Origin: Methanobacteriota archaeon
GTDB taxonomy: Archaea; Thermoplasmatota; Poseidoniia; Poseidoniales; Thalassarchaeaceae
Direction of reading: 5' to 3'
Length of the DNA: 47,210 bases
Assembly: GCA_002726275.1 (NCBI GenBank)
Contig: PBSO01000018.1
Location: forward strand, 1 to 47,210
Every line of letters starts with the position of its first letter. Position 1 is the first letter of the stretch. The translations under genes and the position numbers were made by a program. A model generated the notes under the pieces. The model was not told where the DNA came from and made no database searches. It was given only the letters and a program-made list of their open reading frames with translations. Positions 17,033 to 26,078 of this stretch are shown here, piece by piece.

Positions 17033-17975
17033 GGCCGATTATCCTGCCATCTAACGTGGACTCAGGAGAAACGGATGCTCCCTCTCCCACTAGGCATCGG
17101 TTTAGAATGGCGTCTTTCCCCACCATGGACCCTCCCAATACCACGCAGTCGGTAAGTCTGGCACCACTTGAAATCACTGCTCCGGGACCTATCGAGCATC
17201 CAGATACCTCTCCCTCGCATTTAGAGCCAGAGCCGAACCAAGAGTCTCCTTCTATATGGCCACTTGAGAATCGAACGTTCTGGATGCACACCTGCGCTGC
17301 CTCAATGAATGATTCGGGAGTGCCCGCATCCACAAAGTATCCAGAGAATTCCAGCCCGGCCATTCCACCTGATTCAGCAATTTCTGGGAAAATTTCTCTC
17401 TCCATGCTGTATGACCCGCTTGGCAGGGAATCTAGAGTCTCCCTGCTGATGACTGAGCATCCCGCGTTGATCAAGTTCGAGAACTCGGTACCTGGCTCTG
17501 GCTTTTCCTGGAACCTCCTGATCATTCCGCCCTGATCCAAATCACAAACCCCGAACCTACTGGGGTCCTCAACCTCCCAGAGCGAGAGGGTTGCGGAAGC
17601 GGATTTCATATTGTGATGGTCAATTAGCGACTCGACATCCACACTGGAGACCAGATCACCGTTCAGTACGAGGACGGGGCCACTTCCAGTTAGGTGGTTT
17701 CTTGCGTTTGCTACTGCTCCTCCAGTCCCGAGAGCCTCTTCCTCGACAGAAAGTACAATCTCATATTCCGCCTCCCCTGATGAGGAGAAATCCCTCATTT
17801 CGTCGATTCCGTACCCAGCGGCTACCACCACTCTGTCGACCATTCCCGAGGGGACGCACTCAACAACACGTTCCAGCAGGGTCTTGTCGAGAAGAGGGAG
17901 GAGTGGTTTCGCTCTGCCCGAGGTCCAAGGGCGGAGTCTGGTACCAAAACCACCGGCCAGCACGAGCACGTCCAT
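17016..17975 (-). CDS. NDP-sugar nucleotidyltransferase (mannose-1-phosphate guanylyltransferase/glucose-1-phosphate transferase family)
   Basis: 319 residues. It begins with the signature LAGGFGTRLRPWTSGRAKPLLP, spread over residues 6-27, that binds the nucleotide. LVLNGDLV carries the metal-binding aspartate, and RFGVCDLDQGGMIRRFQEKP and YFVDAGTPESF are typical of ManC/GlmU/RmlA-like enzymes. The C-terminal third (SGHIEGDSWFGSG, SIGPGAVISSG, VVLGGSMVG) is hexapeptide-like left-handed helix. It activates a sugar phosphate for glycan or glycolipid synthesis; which sugar and nucleotide cannot be told. It leads a two-gene unit with tpiA and is divergent from sucC, about 104 bp away. Confidence 0.88.
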   Translation of the reverse strand: MDVLVLAGGFGTRLRPWTSGRAKPLLPLLDKTLLERVVECVPSGMVDRVVVAAGYGIDEMRDFSSSGEAEYEIVLSVEEEALGTGGAVANARNHLTGSGPVLVLNGDLVSSVDVESLIDHHNMKSASATLSLWEVEDPSRFGVCDLDQGGMIRRFQEKPEPGTEFSNLINAGCSVISRETLDSLPSGSYSMEREIFPEIAESGGMAGLEFSGYFVDAGTPESFIEAAQVCIQNVRFSSGHIEGDSWFGSGSKCEGEVSGCSIGPGAVISSGARLTDCVVLGGSMVGKDAILNRCLVGEGASVSPESTLDGRIIGHGESE

Positions 17976-18079
17976 GGATGGGCGTGACAGTAGGTTGGTT
18001 TGAGCACTTCGCGTCCAAGTTAGGCATGGAGCTCTTGCGCATTCTTCAAAGACGGGTTGCCAGTGGACGGGTCGATATC

Positions 18080-19288
18080 ATGAACATCCACGAGTATCAA
18101 GCAAAGGCAATGTTCCGAGAGTCCGGCATAAAGGTGCAAGACGGAGTGCACTGTACAAGCGTGGATGAGGCGCTATCGGCCTACGACTCACTAGGTTCCA
18201 AGGTGGTCGCCGTGAAGAGCCAGATCCATGCAGGGGGGAGAGGCAAGGGGACCTTGTTCGACCCTTCTTCGGGAGAAGAGGTGATGAAGGGCGGAGTGAA
18301 GATCGCTTTCTCCCGAGAGGATGTTGAAGAGTACGCGAAGAACATCTCTGGAAACCTCCTTGTGACCAAGCAAACAGGGCCTGAGGGGAAGATTGTCAGT
18401 AACATGTACGTCGAATCCGGATGTTCAATAGAACACGAGTACTATCTTGCCATTCTTGTAGACAGGGATACAAAGTCAGTACTATTCATGGCCTCCACTG
18501 AAGGGGGTATGGACATAGAAGAGGTCGCCGAGAAGACCCCAGATGCAATTCACAAGATATGGGCACACCCAATGGATGGCCTGAGAAAGAGAGATGCTGA
18601 ATCGCTCGCTGTCTCATTGGGCCTGTCTGGAGGGTCCTCGGATGAAATGGCGGATATGCTGGGGTCCCTGTATGAACTGTTCATGGAGAAAGACTGTTCG
18701 ATGATTGAGATTAACCCACTTGTCAGAACGGAGGATGGAAGCATGGTAGCATTGGATGCGAAGGTCAGCTTCGATGATAACGCGGACTTCAGACACCCAT
18801 GGAGGGACAGTATGAGGGACCTCTCTGAAGAGGAGGATGTCGAGATCAGGGCTCACGAGCTGGGCCTTTCCTACGTGAAGCTTGATGGGAACATAGGATG
18901 CCTAGTCAATGGGGCCGGTCTGGCCATGGCATCCATGGATGTCATCAAGCTCTATGGGGGCGAGCCGGCAAACTTCCTCGACATCGGAGGAGGAGCCACA
19001 AAGGAGTCGATTACCGCGGCTTTCGAGATCATTCTTGAGGACTCCAGTGTGGAGGGAATCCTAGTGAACATTTTCGGAGGGATCATCAGGTGTGACATGG
19101 TAGCAAGAAGCGTAATCGAAGCTTCCGAAGAAATAGGCCTAGATGTTCCATTGGTAGTGAGGTTCTCTGGAACTAATCACGTGGAAGGGAAGGCAGTACT
19201 GGACGACAGTGGAATGTCTGTTCACACCACCAGCACACTTTCCGAAGGTGCACGAAAGATTGTGGAACTCATAGGGGGTGAGAACTGA
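18080..19288 (+). CDS. sucC: Succinyl-CoA synthetase (ADP/GDP-forming) beta subunit
   Basis: The beta subunit binds nucleotide in an ATP-grasp domain and, with SucD, makes succinyl-CoA or ATP in the TCA cycle. It starts with the textbook [17 protein letters not shown] at 18080; the longer frame upstream crosses the divergent nucleotidyltransferase gene and is a shadow. Other landmarks are [49 protein letters not shown] and [10 protein letters not shown]. It has 402 residues, the usual length. The stop overlaps the sucD start as TGATG. No TATA box is obvious at -27, so it may have a short leader. Confidence 0.96.
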   Translation: MNIHEYQAKAMFRESGIKVQDGVHCTSVDEALSAYDSLGSKVVAVKSQIHAGGRGKGTLFDPSSGEEVMKGGVKIAFSREDVEEYAKNISGNLLVTKQTGPEGKIVSNMYVESGCSIEHEYYLAILVDRDTKSVLFMASTEGGMDIEEVAEKTPDAIHKIWAHPMDGLRKRDAESLAVSLGLSGGSSDEMADMLGSLYELFMEKDCSMIEINPLVRTEDGSMVALDAKVSFDDNADFRHPWRDSMRDLSEEEDVEIRAHELGLSYVKLDGNIGCLVNGAGLAMASMDVIKLYGGEPANFLDIGGGATKESITAAFEIILEDSSVEGILVNIFGGIIRCDMVARSVIEASEEIGLDVPLVVRFSGTNHVEGKAVLDDSGMSVHTTSTLSEGARKIVELIGGEN

Positions 19289-20214
19289 TGGCGATTTGGA
19301 TTAATGACGATAGCAAGATACTGATCCAAGGAATCACGGGCCGACAAGGGACATTTCACGGAATTAGGATGTCCCGCTATAACACCAACGTTGTCGGGGG
19401 AGTCACCCCCGGAAAGGGAGGGCAGACCGTGGATCTGGAAGGCAGGGAAGTCCCTGTTTTCAATTCAATGTCAGAGGCCATTTCTGAGACTGGTGCGAGT
19501 GTTAGCGTGATTTACGTCCCTGCAAGATTCGCTTCTGGAGCGATTGTTGATGCTGCGGAATCTTTCCAGTCGGCAGGAGGGGGCTTGATAGTATGCATCA
19601 CGGAAGGAATCCCGACTCTGGACATGATCAGGGCTGTCGCCATTGTAGACTCGTGTCCAGATGTTAGGCTAATCGGGCCGAATTGCCCTGGAATCATCTC
19701 ACCCGGCGAAGATGGCGGATGCAAGGTTGGAATTATGCCTGCATTCATCCACGAAAAGGGCCGTATTGGAATCGTATCCAAATCAGGCACTCTGACATAT
19801 GAGGCAGTCGCTCAGACGATGAGCGTTGGCGAGGGCCAGACAACCTGTGTTGGAATTGGAGGAGACCCTGTCAACGGCACTGGCTTCATCGATTGCCTGT
19901 CGGCATTCGAGAGTGACCCTGAGACCGTTGCCGTAGTTATGATTGGGGAGATAGGCGGTTCCGCGGAAGAAGAAGCCGCTGAATGGGTGGAGTCCAACAT
20001 GACGAAGCCGGTTGTTGGCTTCGTTGCAGGCTCAACGGCCCCCCCCGGGAAGAGGATGGGTCACGCAGGTGCAATAATTTCTGGCGGGAAAGGTACTGCT
20101 GCAGAGAAGTTCTCTGCATTCGAGGCTGCTGGCATCTACGTAGCGAGAGACCCGTCAGAGATTGGTGAAGTGCTAGTTAGGGCTCTAGTCGATGCTGGAT
20201 TGCGAGAGTCTTAG
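19288..20214 (+). CDS. sucD: Succinyl-CoA synthetase alpha subunit
   Basis: The alpha subunit binds CoA and is phosphorylated on a histidine. 308 residues. It has the CoA-binding [11 protein letters not shown] near the start, [11 protein letters not shown] (130-140), the ligase region [15 protein letters not shown] and the active-site [14 protein letters not shown] with His259. Translationally coupled to sucC by a 1-nt overlap. Together with the citrate synthase further right, it shows that TCA-cycle enzymes are encoded in this window. Confidence 0.96.
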   Translation: MAIWINDDSKILIQGITGRQGTFHGIRMSRYNTNVVGGVTPGKGGQTVDLEGREVPVFNSMSEAISETGASVSVIYVPARFASGAIVDAAESFQSAGGGLIVCITEGIPTLDMIRAVAIVDSCPDVRLIGPNCPGIISPGEDGGCKVGIMPAFIHEKGRIGIVSKSGTLTYEAVAQTMSVGEGQTTCVGIGGDPVNGTGFIDCLSAFESDPETVAVVMIGEIGGSAEEEAAEWVESNMTKPVVGFVAGSTAPPGKRMGHAGAIISGGKGTAAEKFSAFEAAGIYVARDPSEIGEVLVRALVDAGLRES

Positions 20215-20239
20215 ATGCATGGTGCCCGGGGAGGCACTT

Positions 20240-20247
20240 GGAGGGAG
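20240..20247 (+). promoter_or_regulatory. Ribosome-binding site deciding the start of the squalene-synthase-like gene
   Basis: GGAGGGAG sits 5 nt before the ATG at 20253. This favours that ATG over the in-frame TTG at 20238, which lies just before the site. Confidence 0.55.
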
Positions 20248-20252
20248 TTTGC

Positions 20253-21260
20253 ATGGGAGGACTGGAGCCATCTATTGACAAGTTACTCGAAGAGACGTCA
20301 AGATCGTTCTACCTCACTCTGAATAAGCTTCCATCGGGAGTCAGGAAGCAAATGGGGCTTCTGTATCTGCTAGCGAGGATTGCGGACACTATTGCCGATT
20401 CCAATAGCGGCACTACGGAGGAACTTCTGGAAACTCTGGAATCCTACAACGATAGAGCGCAGGGACTATCGGATTCAATGCCAGATATGTCCAATCTCGC
20501 AAAGTATCAGAAAAACCCAGCAGAAGCCAGGCTTCTTTCCAGAGCTGAGGAACCCATACAGTTACTATTCGAACTACCCGAGAGGGACAGGGAAATCATC
20601 AGAACTTGTTTGGGAATTATTGTAGGGGGACAGAGTCTTGATTTGCAAAGATTTGGGGCAGGGAAAGTGGACGTGATAACGCCTCTGAGAAACTACGATG
20701 AGTTAGATGACTATGCATACAGAGTAGCAGGGAGTGTTGGCGAGTTCTGGACTAGCATGTCTCTTGAGCATCAGTTCAAGGTAAACAGTGAGACTGAGAA
20801 GAAGCTCTTTGAAAAGGGTGTAAGATTCGGAAAGGCGCTTCAACTAATCAACATACTGCGAGACATCCCTGAAGACTTACGCCTAGGCAGATGTTACATC
20901 CCACTCGATCAATTGGAGAGCCATGGACTCGTCCCAGAAGACCTCGAGGAACCGGGCAATATGGAGAAATTCAGAGAGCTATTCGATCAATTACTAGACA
21001 GGGCTGAAGAACATCTTGATTCGGCGATTGAATATATCGAAATGCTGCCATATTCCCAATTCAGGCTAAGGGGGGCGTGCATGCTACCCGTCCTTATTGG
21101 GCAGAGGACCATCTCGCTCCTAAGAGATGACAACGTCCTCGATGGGGAAAACAGAGTAAAAATTTCCAGGGATGAAATAAAGGAGCTGACGAAGAAGACT
21201 GTGCTGTCAATATCTTCGAAGAAAAGGTGCTCCAGACTACTCAACTCTGAGAGGCGGTAA
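20253..21260 (+). CDS. Squalene/phytoene synthase family protein, squalene-synthase-like
   Basis: Trans-isoprenyl diphosphate synthases join two farnesyl or geranylgeranyl diphosphates head to head. This one has 335 residues, all-alpha. Its first aspartate motif is DTIAD (45-49) in LLYLLARIADTIAD and its second is NILRDIPEDLRLG with D204 and D208, so both Mg-binding sites are intact. The first helix SRSFYLTLNKLP fits the family. The wording is closer to squalene synthase/HpnC than to phytoene synthase, while the next gene looks like CrtB/HpnD. Product therefore could be squalene or an intermediate. It follows sucD by 38 nt, so may be read through. Confidence 0.82.
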   Translation: MGGLEPSIDKLLEETSRSFYLTLNKLPSGVRKQMGLLYLLARIADTIADSNSGTTEELLETLESYNDRAQGLSDSMPDMSNLAKYQKNPAEARLLSRAEEPIQLLFELPERDREIIRTCLGIIVGGQSLDLQRFGAGKVDVITPLRNYDELDDYAYRVAGSVGEFWTSMSLEHQFKVNSETEKKLFEKGVRFGKALQLINILRDIPEDLRLGRCYIPLDQLESHGLVPEDLEEPGNMEKFRELFDQLLDRAEEHLDSAIEYIEMLPYSQFRLRGACMLPVLIGQRTISLLRDDNVLDGENRVKISRDEIKELTKKTVLSISSKKRCSRLLNSERR

Positions 21261-21263
21261 TCA

Positions 21264-21287
21264 AGCCCTATGGGCTCGGATGATTTT
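21264..21287 (+). terminator. Possible terminator after the squalene-synthase-like gene
   Basis: AGCCC (21264-21268) and GGGCT (21272-21276) form a short stem right after the stop, followed by TTTTT at 21283-21287. Archaeal termination mainly needs the T-run, so this may end part of the transcript before the second synthase. Confidence 0.35.
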
Positions 21288-21344
21288 TCGCCCAAACTTG
21301 AGTGAGGTTCAATAGCAGGCCATTGGCGCTCAAAACGAAGGAGC

Positions 21345-22595
21345 ATGGCTGAAACGCACGAGCCGGACACTGTCCGACCGTTGGGATTAGTTAGCGAGCG
21401 GAGCATTTCGATAGTTGAACCGGATGTTGAATCTAGGAGCATAGAAAGAGTCCGTAGAACCGTGGGCGTTACCAAAGAAGCTGCCAGAGCGATTAGCATT
21501 ACTGCTCTAGAGGCGGTTCGTGAAGGGGCCATTTTCATGGGCGTAATTGGCCCGAGAGGGGAGTTGGTCAACCCATTTGCCCATGTGGATGCTGCCATTT
21601 GGTCTGAGCCGGAGGTTCCGGAAAGCATCATTGAGACCGCCTATGACTACTGCGAGGAGTTGACGAGGAGGGAAGCTGGTAACTTCTACCACTCGTTCAA
21701 GTACCTCCCAGATCTTCAGAGGCGATCCATTTGTGCCTACTACGCATTCTGCCGCAGGGCTGATGACATCGCCGATGGGGACTATGTCGATCACTTTCCT
21801 GGCGGCTCATCTGATGACCCCGAGTCGATGGACTATAGAGAGAGGATAGAGAGGCTGACAAGTGGTGAGCCCGTCGTGGAAAGGTCATCTTACAACGACA
21901 AGATGTCGCAACTTTTCTACTACAGGAAGAAATTGTCCACGGCTTATGAGGATGTAACTTCCACCGACCCGATTTTCATCGCGCTGAAGGACACTGTGCA
22001 GACTTTTGGGATTCATCGCCAATCGTTGGACGATATGATCAGCGGAATGGAAGATGACTTCCACAGAAACCGCTACGAAACCTTCGAAGACCTCTATTCT
22101 TACTGTTATCGCGTTGCTTCAACAGTAGGTTTAGTTTGCATTGAGATATACGGATACGACGACCCCCTAGCTAGGGAGTATGCAGAAGCCTGGGGAATCT
22201 ACATGCAACTGACAAATATCCTAAGAGACGTTGCAGAAGACGCTGCTAGAAACAGGATTTACCTTCCTGTTGATGATCTCGCCAGGTTTGGCATCACTCC
22301 GGAAGACATCCTAAATGGGGGCTCCATTCTCTCCAATCCAGGATGGAAGCCGTTTGTCGAGGACTTCATCGAACAAGCAGATCGTTACAGGGACAGGGCA
22401 TTCAAACTTCTCCCCATGCTAGACAAGGCATCCAGGTACTCTCCTGCTGCAATGGCGAAGTTCTACGAATCCATCATGTCGAAGATAAAGAAGAAGGGGG
22501 GCGATGTTTTCACCGAGAGGGTTCAACTGTCGAAGTCGGAGAAAATCGCCCTAGCTGGATATGTGTATGCCAGGTACCGCTTCTTAGCAATATGA
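21345..22595 (+). CDS. Squalene/phytoene synthase family protein, phytoene-synthase (CrtB/HpnD)-like, with N-terminal extension
   Basis: 416 residues. The catalytic domain begins near residue 105: NFYHSFKYLPDLQRRSICAY and AFCRRADDIAD (first aspartate motif, about 135-144). It continues YCYRVASTVGLVCIEIYGY and NILRDVAEDAARNRIYLP (second motif). These match bacterial and archaeal CrtB/HpnD well. The first 95 or so residues are an extra, mildly helical region (RSIERVRRTVGVTKEAARAI) of unknown role. An ATG with GGAG just before it starts the gene. Whether the product is phytoene (carotenoids, retinal) or a squalene precursor is open; no desaturase is in the window. Confidence 0.87.
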   Translation: MAETHEPDTVRPLGLVSERSISIVEPDVESRSIERVRRTVGVTKEAARAISITALEAVREGAIFMGVIGPRGELVNPFAHVDAAIWSEPEVPESIIETAYDYCEELTRREAGNFYHSFKYLPDLQRRSICAYYAFCRRADDIADGDYVDHFPGGSSDDPESMDYRERIERLTSGEPVVERSSYNDKMSQLFYYRKKLSTAYEDVTSTDPIFIALKDTVQTFGIHRQSLDDMISGMEDDFHRNRYETFEDLYSYCYRVASTVGLVCIEIYGYDDPLAREYAEAWGIYMQLTNILRDVAEDAARNRIYLPVDDLARFGITPEDILNGGSILSNPGWKPFVEDFIEQADRYRDRAFKLLPMLDKASRYSPAAMAKFYESIMSKIKKKGGDVFTERVQLSKSEKIALAGYVYARYRFLAI

Positions 22596-22661
22596 GCACA
22601 AAGGGCCGCCATAGGCGTGAAGGACAGAAGAAGTATTGAGCGAATTGCAAGAGGGAATGTC

Positions 22662-24431
22662 ATGAGGATAGCAGTATTGCTAGAGGAAAGGTGCAAGCCG
22701 AACAGCTCGGCTTTCATGTACCTCGAGAAATATGCTGGCATGTGTGGCGGCGAGTGCATACAGCTCGAGGATGGCAAATTCAAGATCCTTGAGATGGCAT
22801 GCCCGGTGTGTTTCACTAGGGCTAAACTTTGCCCGGGTGACGCGGTCAAGATCATCAATCTGCCTGAGGAGCTAGATCATGATATGACTCACCGTTACAG
22901 CCTCAATGGATTTCGACTATTCCGACTACCGACGCCTGCCAAGGAATCGGTAGTTGGCATTCTGGGGCCGAATGGCATAGGCAAGTCTACAGCAATAAAT
23001 CTCCTATCCGGATCAGTAAGACCGAACCTTGGCGACTGGCAGAATCCACCTCCAGACTGGGATGAGATTGTCACCACTTTCCCCCGGGGAGAGTTGCGGG
23101 ACTATTTGGGACTAGTCTCTGAAGGCGAGGTTAGCATCGCAGTCAAGCCCCAGTACATCGACAAGCTGCCCAAACTCTGGGATGGAAAGGTAAGAGGTCT
23201 TCTTTCACGAGTTGACGATAGGGGAGATCTAGAGGAGTGTGCCAAGAGGATAGCAGTTGACCACCTTCTGGAGAGGGAGTTGACTGGACTCTCCGGAGGG
23301 GAGTTGCAACGTGTCGCCATCTGTGCCACTATACTCAAGGAAGCCGATGTATACTTCTTCGACGAGCCTTCTTCCTACTTGGACATCTACGAGAGGATGC
23401 GGATGGTTGGCATCATCCAAGAATTAGCATCCAAGGGCAAGAGGGTTCTGGTGGTGGAACACGATCTAGCGATTTTAGATGTTCTTTGTGATCTTCTGCA
23501 CATAATTTACGGTGAGCGTGCTGCATATGGGATTTTCACGCCACCTCGTTCAACTCGTACCGCCATTAACGCATATCTCGATGGCTTCCTGCCAGAGGAG
23601 AACGTGAGGATTAGGGACAAACCAATTCGATTCGTCAGGGGGAGAACCAGGGGCGAGGACATTGGAATTCCCATACTGCAATGGGGAGATATGGAGAAGA
23701 AATTAGGAGATTTCCAACTGAAAACCGGTCAGGGCGAGGTTCGCTCTGCCGAGGTGATTGGGGTTGTCGGGCCCAACGCAACAGGAAAGTCGACAATGGT
23801 GCGGATGATAGCTGGGGAAATCGAGCCAGATCAGGGCTGGTGTACCATGGAGGCTAATGTTTCATACAAACCCCAACATGTCAGTACCGACTTTGAAGGA
23901 AGTGTTCAGGACTGGTTGGACACTGAAATAGGAGGAAAGTGGCGCTCAGGCGAGTTTCACACCCAGGTAATCAGGCCACTTCAGGTTGACAAGATGCTTG
24001 ATTTACAGGCTCAGAGGCTTTCAGGGGGGGAATTGCAGGCGGTGAGCATAGCGATTTGCCTAGGCAAAGAGGCTGACTTGTATCTGATGGATGAACCGAG
24101 TGCCCATCTGGATGCTAATGCGAGGATGGAGGCAGCCAAGGCCATCAGGAGAACCATGGAAAGCAACGAAAAGGCTGCTATGGTCATTGATCATGACATT
24201 TACTTCATCGACATTGTCAGTGACTCCCTCCTGGTCTTCGATGGAGAGGGAGGGAAATCTGGCTTCGCCATGGGGCCACTGAGCCTTCGAAAGGGAATGA
24301 ACAGGTTCCTTTCGGGCGTCGGGGTGACCTTCAGGCGTGACCACGAGTCGAAAAGACCTCGAATCAACAAGCCGGACAGTGTTAAGGACAGAGAGCAAAA
24401 GGCTTCTGGCGAGTATTTCTATACTAACTAA
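22662..24431 (+). CDS. ABCE1/Rli1 ribosome-recycling ATPase with an atypical Fe-S domain
   Basis: ABCE1 splits ribosomes into subunits after termination in archaea and eukaryotes. 589 residues from ATG 22662, which has a GAGGG site upstream; a GTG at 22617 is in frame. Twin ATPase domains are complete: Walker A GPNGIGKST and GPNATGKST, signatures LSGGELQRVAI and LSGGELQAVSI, Walker B VYFFDEPSSYLD and LYLMDEPSAHLD. The N-terminus RIAVLLEERCKP and INLPEEL flank the ferredoxin-like domain, but its cysteines are only C11, C28, C32, C47, C50 and C57. The canonical CxxxxCxxxCxxxC run is absent and the middle cysteine of CxxCxxCxxxCP is replaced. Confidence 0.92.
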   Translation: MRIAVLLEERCKPNSSAFMYLEKYAGMCGGECIQLEDGKFKILEMACPVCFTRAKLCPGDAVKIINLPEELDHDMTHRYSLNGFRLFRLPTPAKESVVGILGPNGIGKSTAINLLSGSVRPNLGDWQNPPPDWDEIVTTFPRGELRDYLGLVSEGEVSIAVKPQYIDKLPKLWDGKVRGLLSRVDDRGDLEECAKRIAVDHLLERELTGLSGGELQRVAICATILKEADVYFFDEPSSYLDIYERMRMVGIIQELASKGKRVLVVEHDLAILDVLCDLLHIIYGERAAYGIFTPPRSTRTAINAYLDGFLPEENVRIRDKPIRFVRGRTRGEDIGIPILQWGDMEKKLGDFQLKTGQGEVRSAEVIGVVGPNATGKSTMVRMIAGEIEPDQGWCTMEANVSYKPQHVSTDFEGSVQDWLDTEIGGKWRSGEFHTQVIRPLQVDKMLDLQAQRLSGGELQAVSIAICLGKEADLYLMDEPSAHLDANARMEAAKAIRRTMESNEKAAMVIDHDIYFIDIVSDSLLVFDGEGGKSGFAMGPLSLRKGMNRFLSGVGVTFRRDHESKRPRINKPDSVKDREQKASGEYFYTN

Positions 24432-24469
24432 ACCATTGGATTATTGAATACGAATAGGGGCGTGGGTAC

Positions 24470-24997
24470 GTGAACGACGAGACGAGTGGTGATGTCCCGG
24501 AATCTGAGGATTCACAGAATATCGAGAGCCATGGTGAGAAAATGGAGGCCGAGATTGCTAGGTTGGAGAAGGAGTTGCAATACTCGGCTGCAGAAACTGC
24601 GAATGTTAGACAGCGGGCTGCTAGAGACAAGTCGGAGGCTCTCAAGTTCGATGCATCTAGCCTATCTAGAAAGATGCTACCACTTCTGGGGAGCTTGGAT
24701 AAGGCGATATCCAATTTCGATGAGTCCTCCTCGGAGGCATTTCTTGATGGGGTCAAGATGACCCTGGAGGGGATGAAAACCGCCCTTGGTTCCGAGGGGG
24801 TCGTTCACATCGAGGCAGTGGGGAGTCAGTTTGATCCTACGTGCATGGAGGCCATAGCTACGGTTTCTGCGCCGGAGGGGGTTGAGCCGGGTTCCGTGGT
24901 TGAGGTAGTGGAGGAAGGTTACTTGCTACATGAAAGAGTACTTAGGGCCGCTAGGGTAATAGTGGCCGAGGCGAGTGGGGATGAGTCAACCAATTGA
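24470..24997 (+). CDS. grpE: GrpE nucleotide-exchange factor
   Basis: GrpE releases ADP from DnaK in the Hsp70 chaperone cycle. 175 residues. An acidic, disordered start leads into a long coiled coil (KMEAEIARLEKELQYSAAE; ANVRQRAARDKSEALKF). The beta-domain follows with GSQFDPTCMEAIATV, GSVVEVVEEGYLLHERVLRAARVIVA, which is diagnostic. It starts with GTG at 24470, with TTATTGA about 26 nt upstream. dnaK and dnaJ are not adjacent, unlike most operons. Its last 17 bp overlap the Rieske gene, suggesting co-expression. Hsp70 systems in archaea derive from bacteria by transfer. Confidence 0.92.
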   Translation: MNDETSGDVPESEDSQNIESHGEKMEAEIARLEKELQYSAAETANVRQRAARDKSEALKFDASSLSRKMLPLLGSLDKAISNFDESSSEAFLDGVKMTLEGMKTALGSEGVVHIEAVGSQFDPTCMEAIATVSAPEGVEPGSVVEVVEEGYLLHERVLRAARVIVAEASGDESTN

Positions 24998-26042
24998 TCC
25001 TGACATCTCCAAATCAATGACCCTTCCATCCAGATTCTACACGGAAAATGAGAGTTTTAGGGAAATAGTTTCGAGTTTCGGTAACTGCTGGCACTTTGCC
25101 GCTCACCGGAGCCAATTGGAAGGGGCTAGCTCGATCCCGCTTAATCACATGGAGGCGATGGTTGGAGAGGCCATGGCGCTAACCATCTCTGAGGAAGTTA
25201 GGTGCTTGTCCAATGTGTGCACCCACAGAGGCATGATCCTTGTGACTGAGAAATGCAACTCTTCGTCCATCAAATGTGGGTACCATGGACGTACATTCGG
25301 TCTTGATGGTTGCTTCAAGAACATGCCCGAATTTGGTGGTGTGAAAGACTTCCCATCTGCTCAGGACAATCTGCCAGAATTTCCAATAATGGAATGGAAA
25401 GGGATGATCTTTACCGGCATCTCACCATCTCGCTATAACTCTGTATTCAATGTCATGGATGAAAGAATAGGGTGGATGCCAATTGACGAGTTCCGGCATG
25501 ACGAGTCGCGACATCGTTCTTACGAAATAGATGCAAACTGGGCACTTTACGTTGACAACTACCTGGAGGGGTTTCACATACCCTTCGTACATGGCGACCT
25601 ACATGATGCTCTAGACTATGACTCGTACTCAACCGAGCTATTCGAAGGTGGCGTTCTTCAGATTGGCATTGCCAAGGGGGATGAGGACACTTTCGATCTT
25701 CCAGATTCATCGCCGGACTTTGGGAAGAGAGTTGCTGCTTACTACTACTGGTTATTTCCAGGAGTGATGCTGAACTTTTATCCATGGGGACTTTCCGTAA
25801 ACCTCGTGATTCCAATTTCTGTTAAGAGGACAAAAATTGTCTATCATGGGTTTGTTTGGGACGAGTCAAAACTGGGGAAAGGCGCCGGTGGAAACTTAGA
25901 CAAGGTCGAAGAAGAGGATCAGGACATCGTTGAAGCCACGCAGAGGGGCGTATCTTCTAGCTCCTATGACAGAGGACGATATTCTACCACAAGAGAGACC
26001 GGCGTTCACCACTTCCACAGAATGCTGTTTGAAGATGGGTGA
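24981..26042 (+). CDS. Rieske non-heme iron oxygenase, terminal (alpha) subunit-like
   Basis: 353 residues from the ATG at 24981; GAGTGGGG before it may serve as ribosome-binding site. The Rieske [2Fe-2S] ligands are C80-T-H82 and C99-G-Y-H102. The catalytic domain keeps the mononuclear iron site in YVDNYLEGFHIPFVH with His199 and His204, as in choline monooxygenase and ring-hydroxylating dioxygenases. These enzymes hydroxylate or demethylate small molecules using electrons from a separate reductase, which is not seen here. Substrate is unknown. The start overlaps the end of grpE, an odd pairing. Confidence 0.87.
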   Translation: MSQPIDPDISKSMTLPSRFYTENESFREIVSSFGNCWHFAAHRSQLEGASSIPLNHMEAMVGEAMALTISEEVRCLSNVCTHRGMILVTEKCNSSSIKCGYHGRTFGLDGCFKNMPEFGGVKDFPSAQDNLPEFPIMEWKGMIFTGISPSRYNSVFNVMDERIGWMPIDEFRHDESRHRSYEIDANWALYVDNYLEGFHIPFVHGDLHDALDYDSYSTELFEGGVLQIGIAKGDEDTFDLPDSSPDFGKRVAAYYYWLFPGVMLNFYPWGLSVNLVIPISVKRTKIVYHGFVWDESKLGKGAGGNLDKVEEEDQDIVEATQRGVSSSSYDRGRYSTTRETGVHHFHRMLFEDG

Positions 26043-26048
26043 GATGAC

Positions 26049-26055
26049 TATATAG
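26049..26055 (+). promoter_or_regulatory. TATA box for the Notum/pectin-acetylesterase-like lipoprotein
   Basis: TATATAG within CTATATAG lies 27 nt before the ATG at 26079, as expected for a leaderless archaeal transcript. It begins only a few bases after the Rieske gene ends. Confidence 0.55.
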
Positions 26056-26078
26056 TTGGAATAGTGGTAACGTAATCG

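Noticed and set aside
17591-18079. A 163-codon in-frame extension upstream of sucC
   Set aside because: It runs across the divergent nucleotidyltransferase gene and has no family similarity; the standard MNIHEYQAK start is at 18080.
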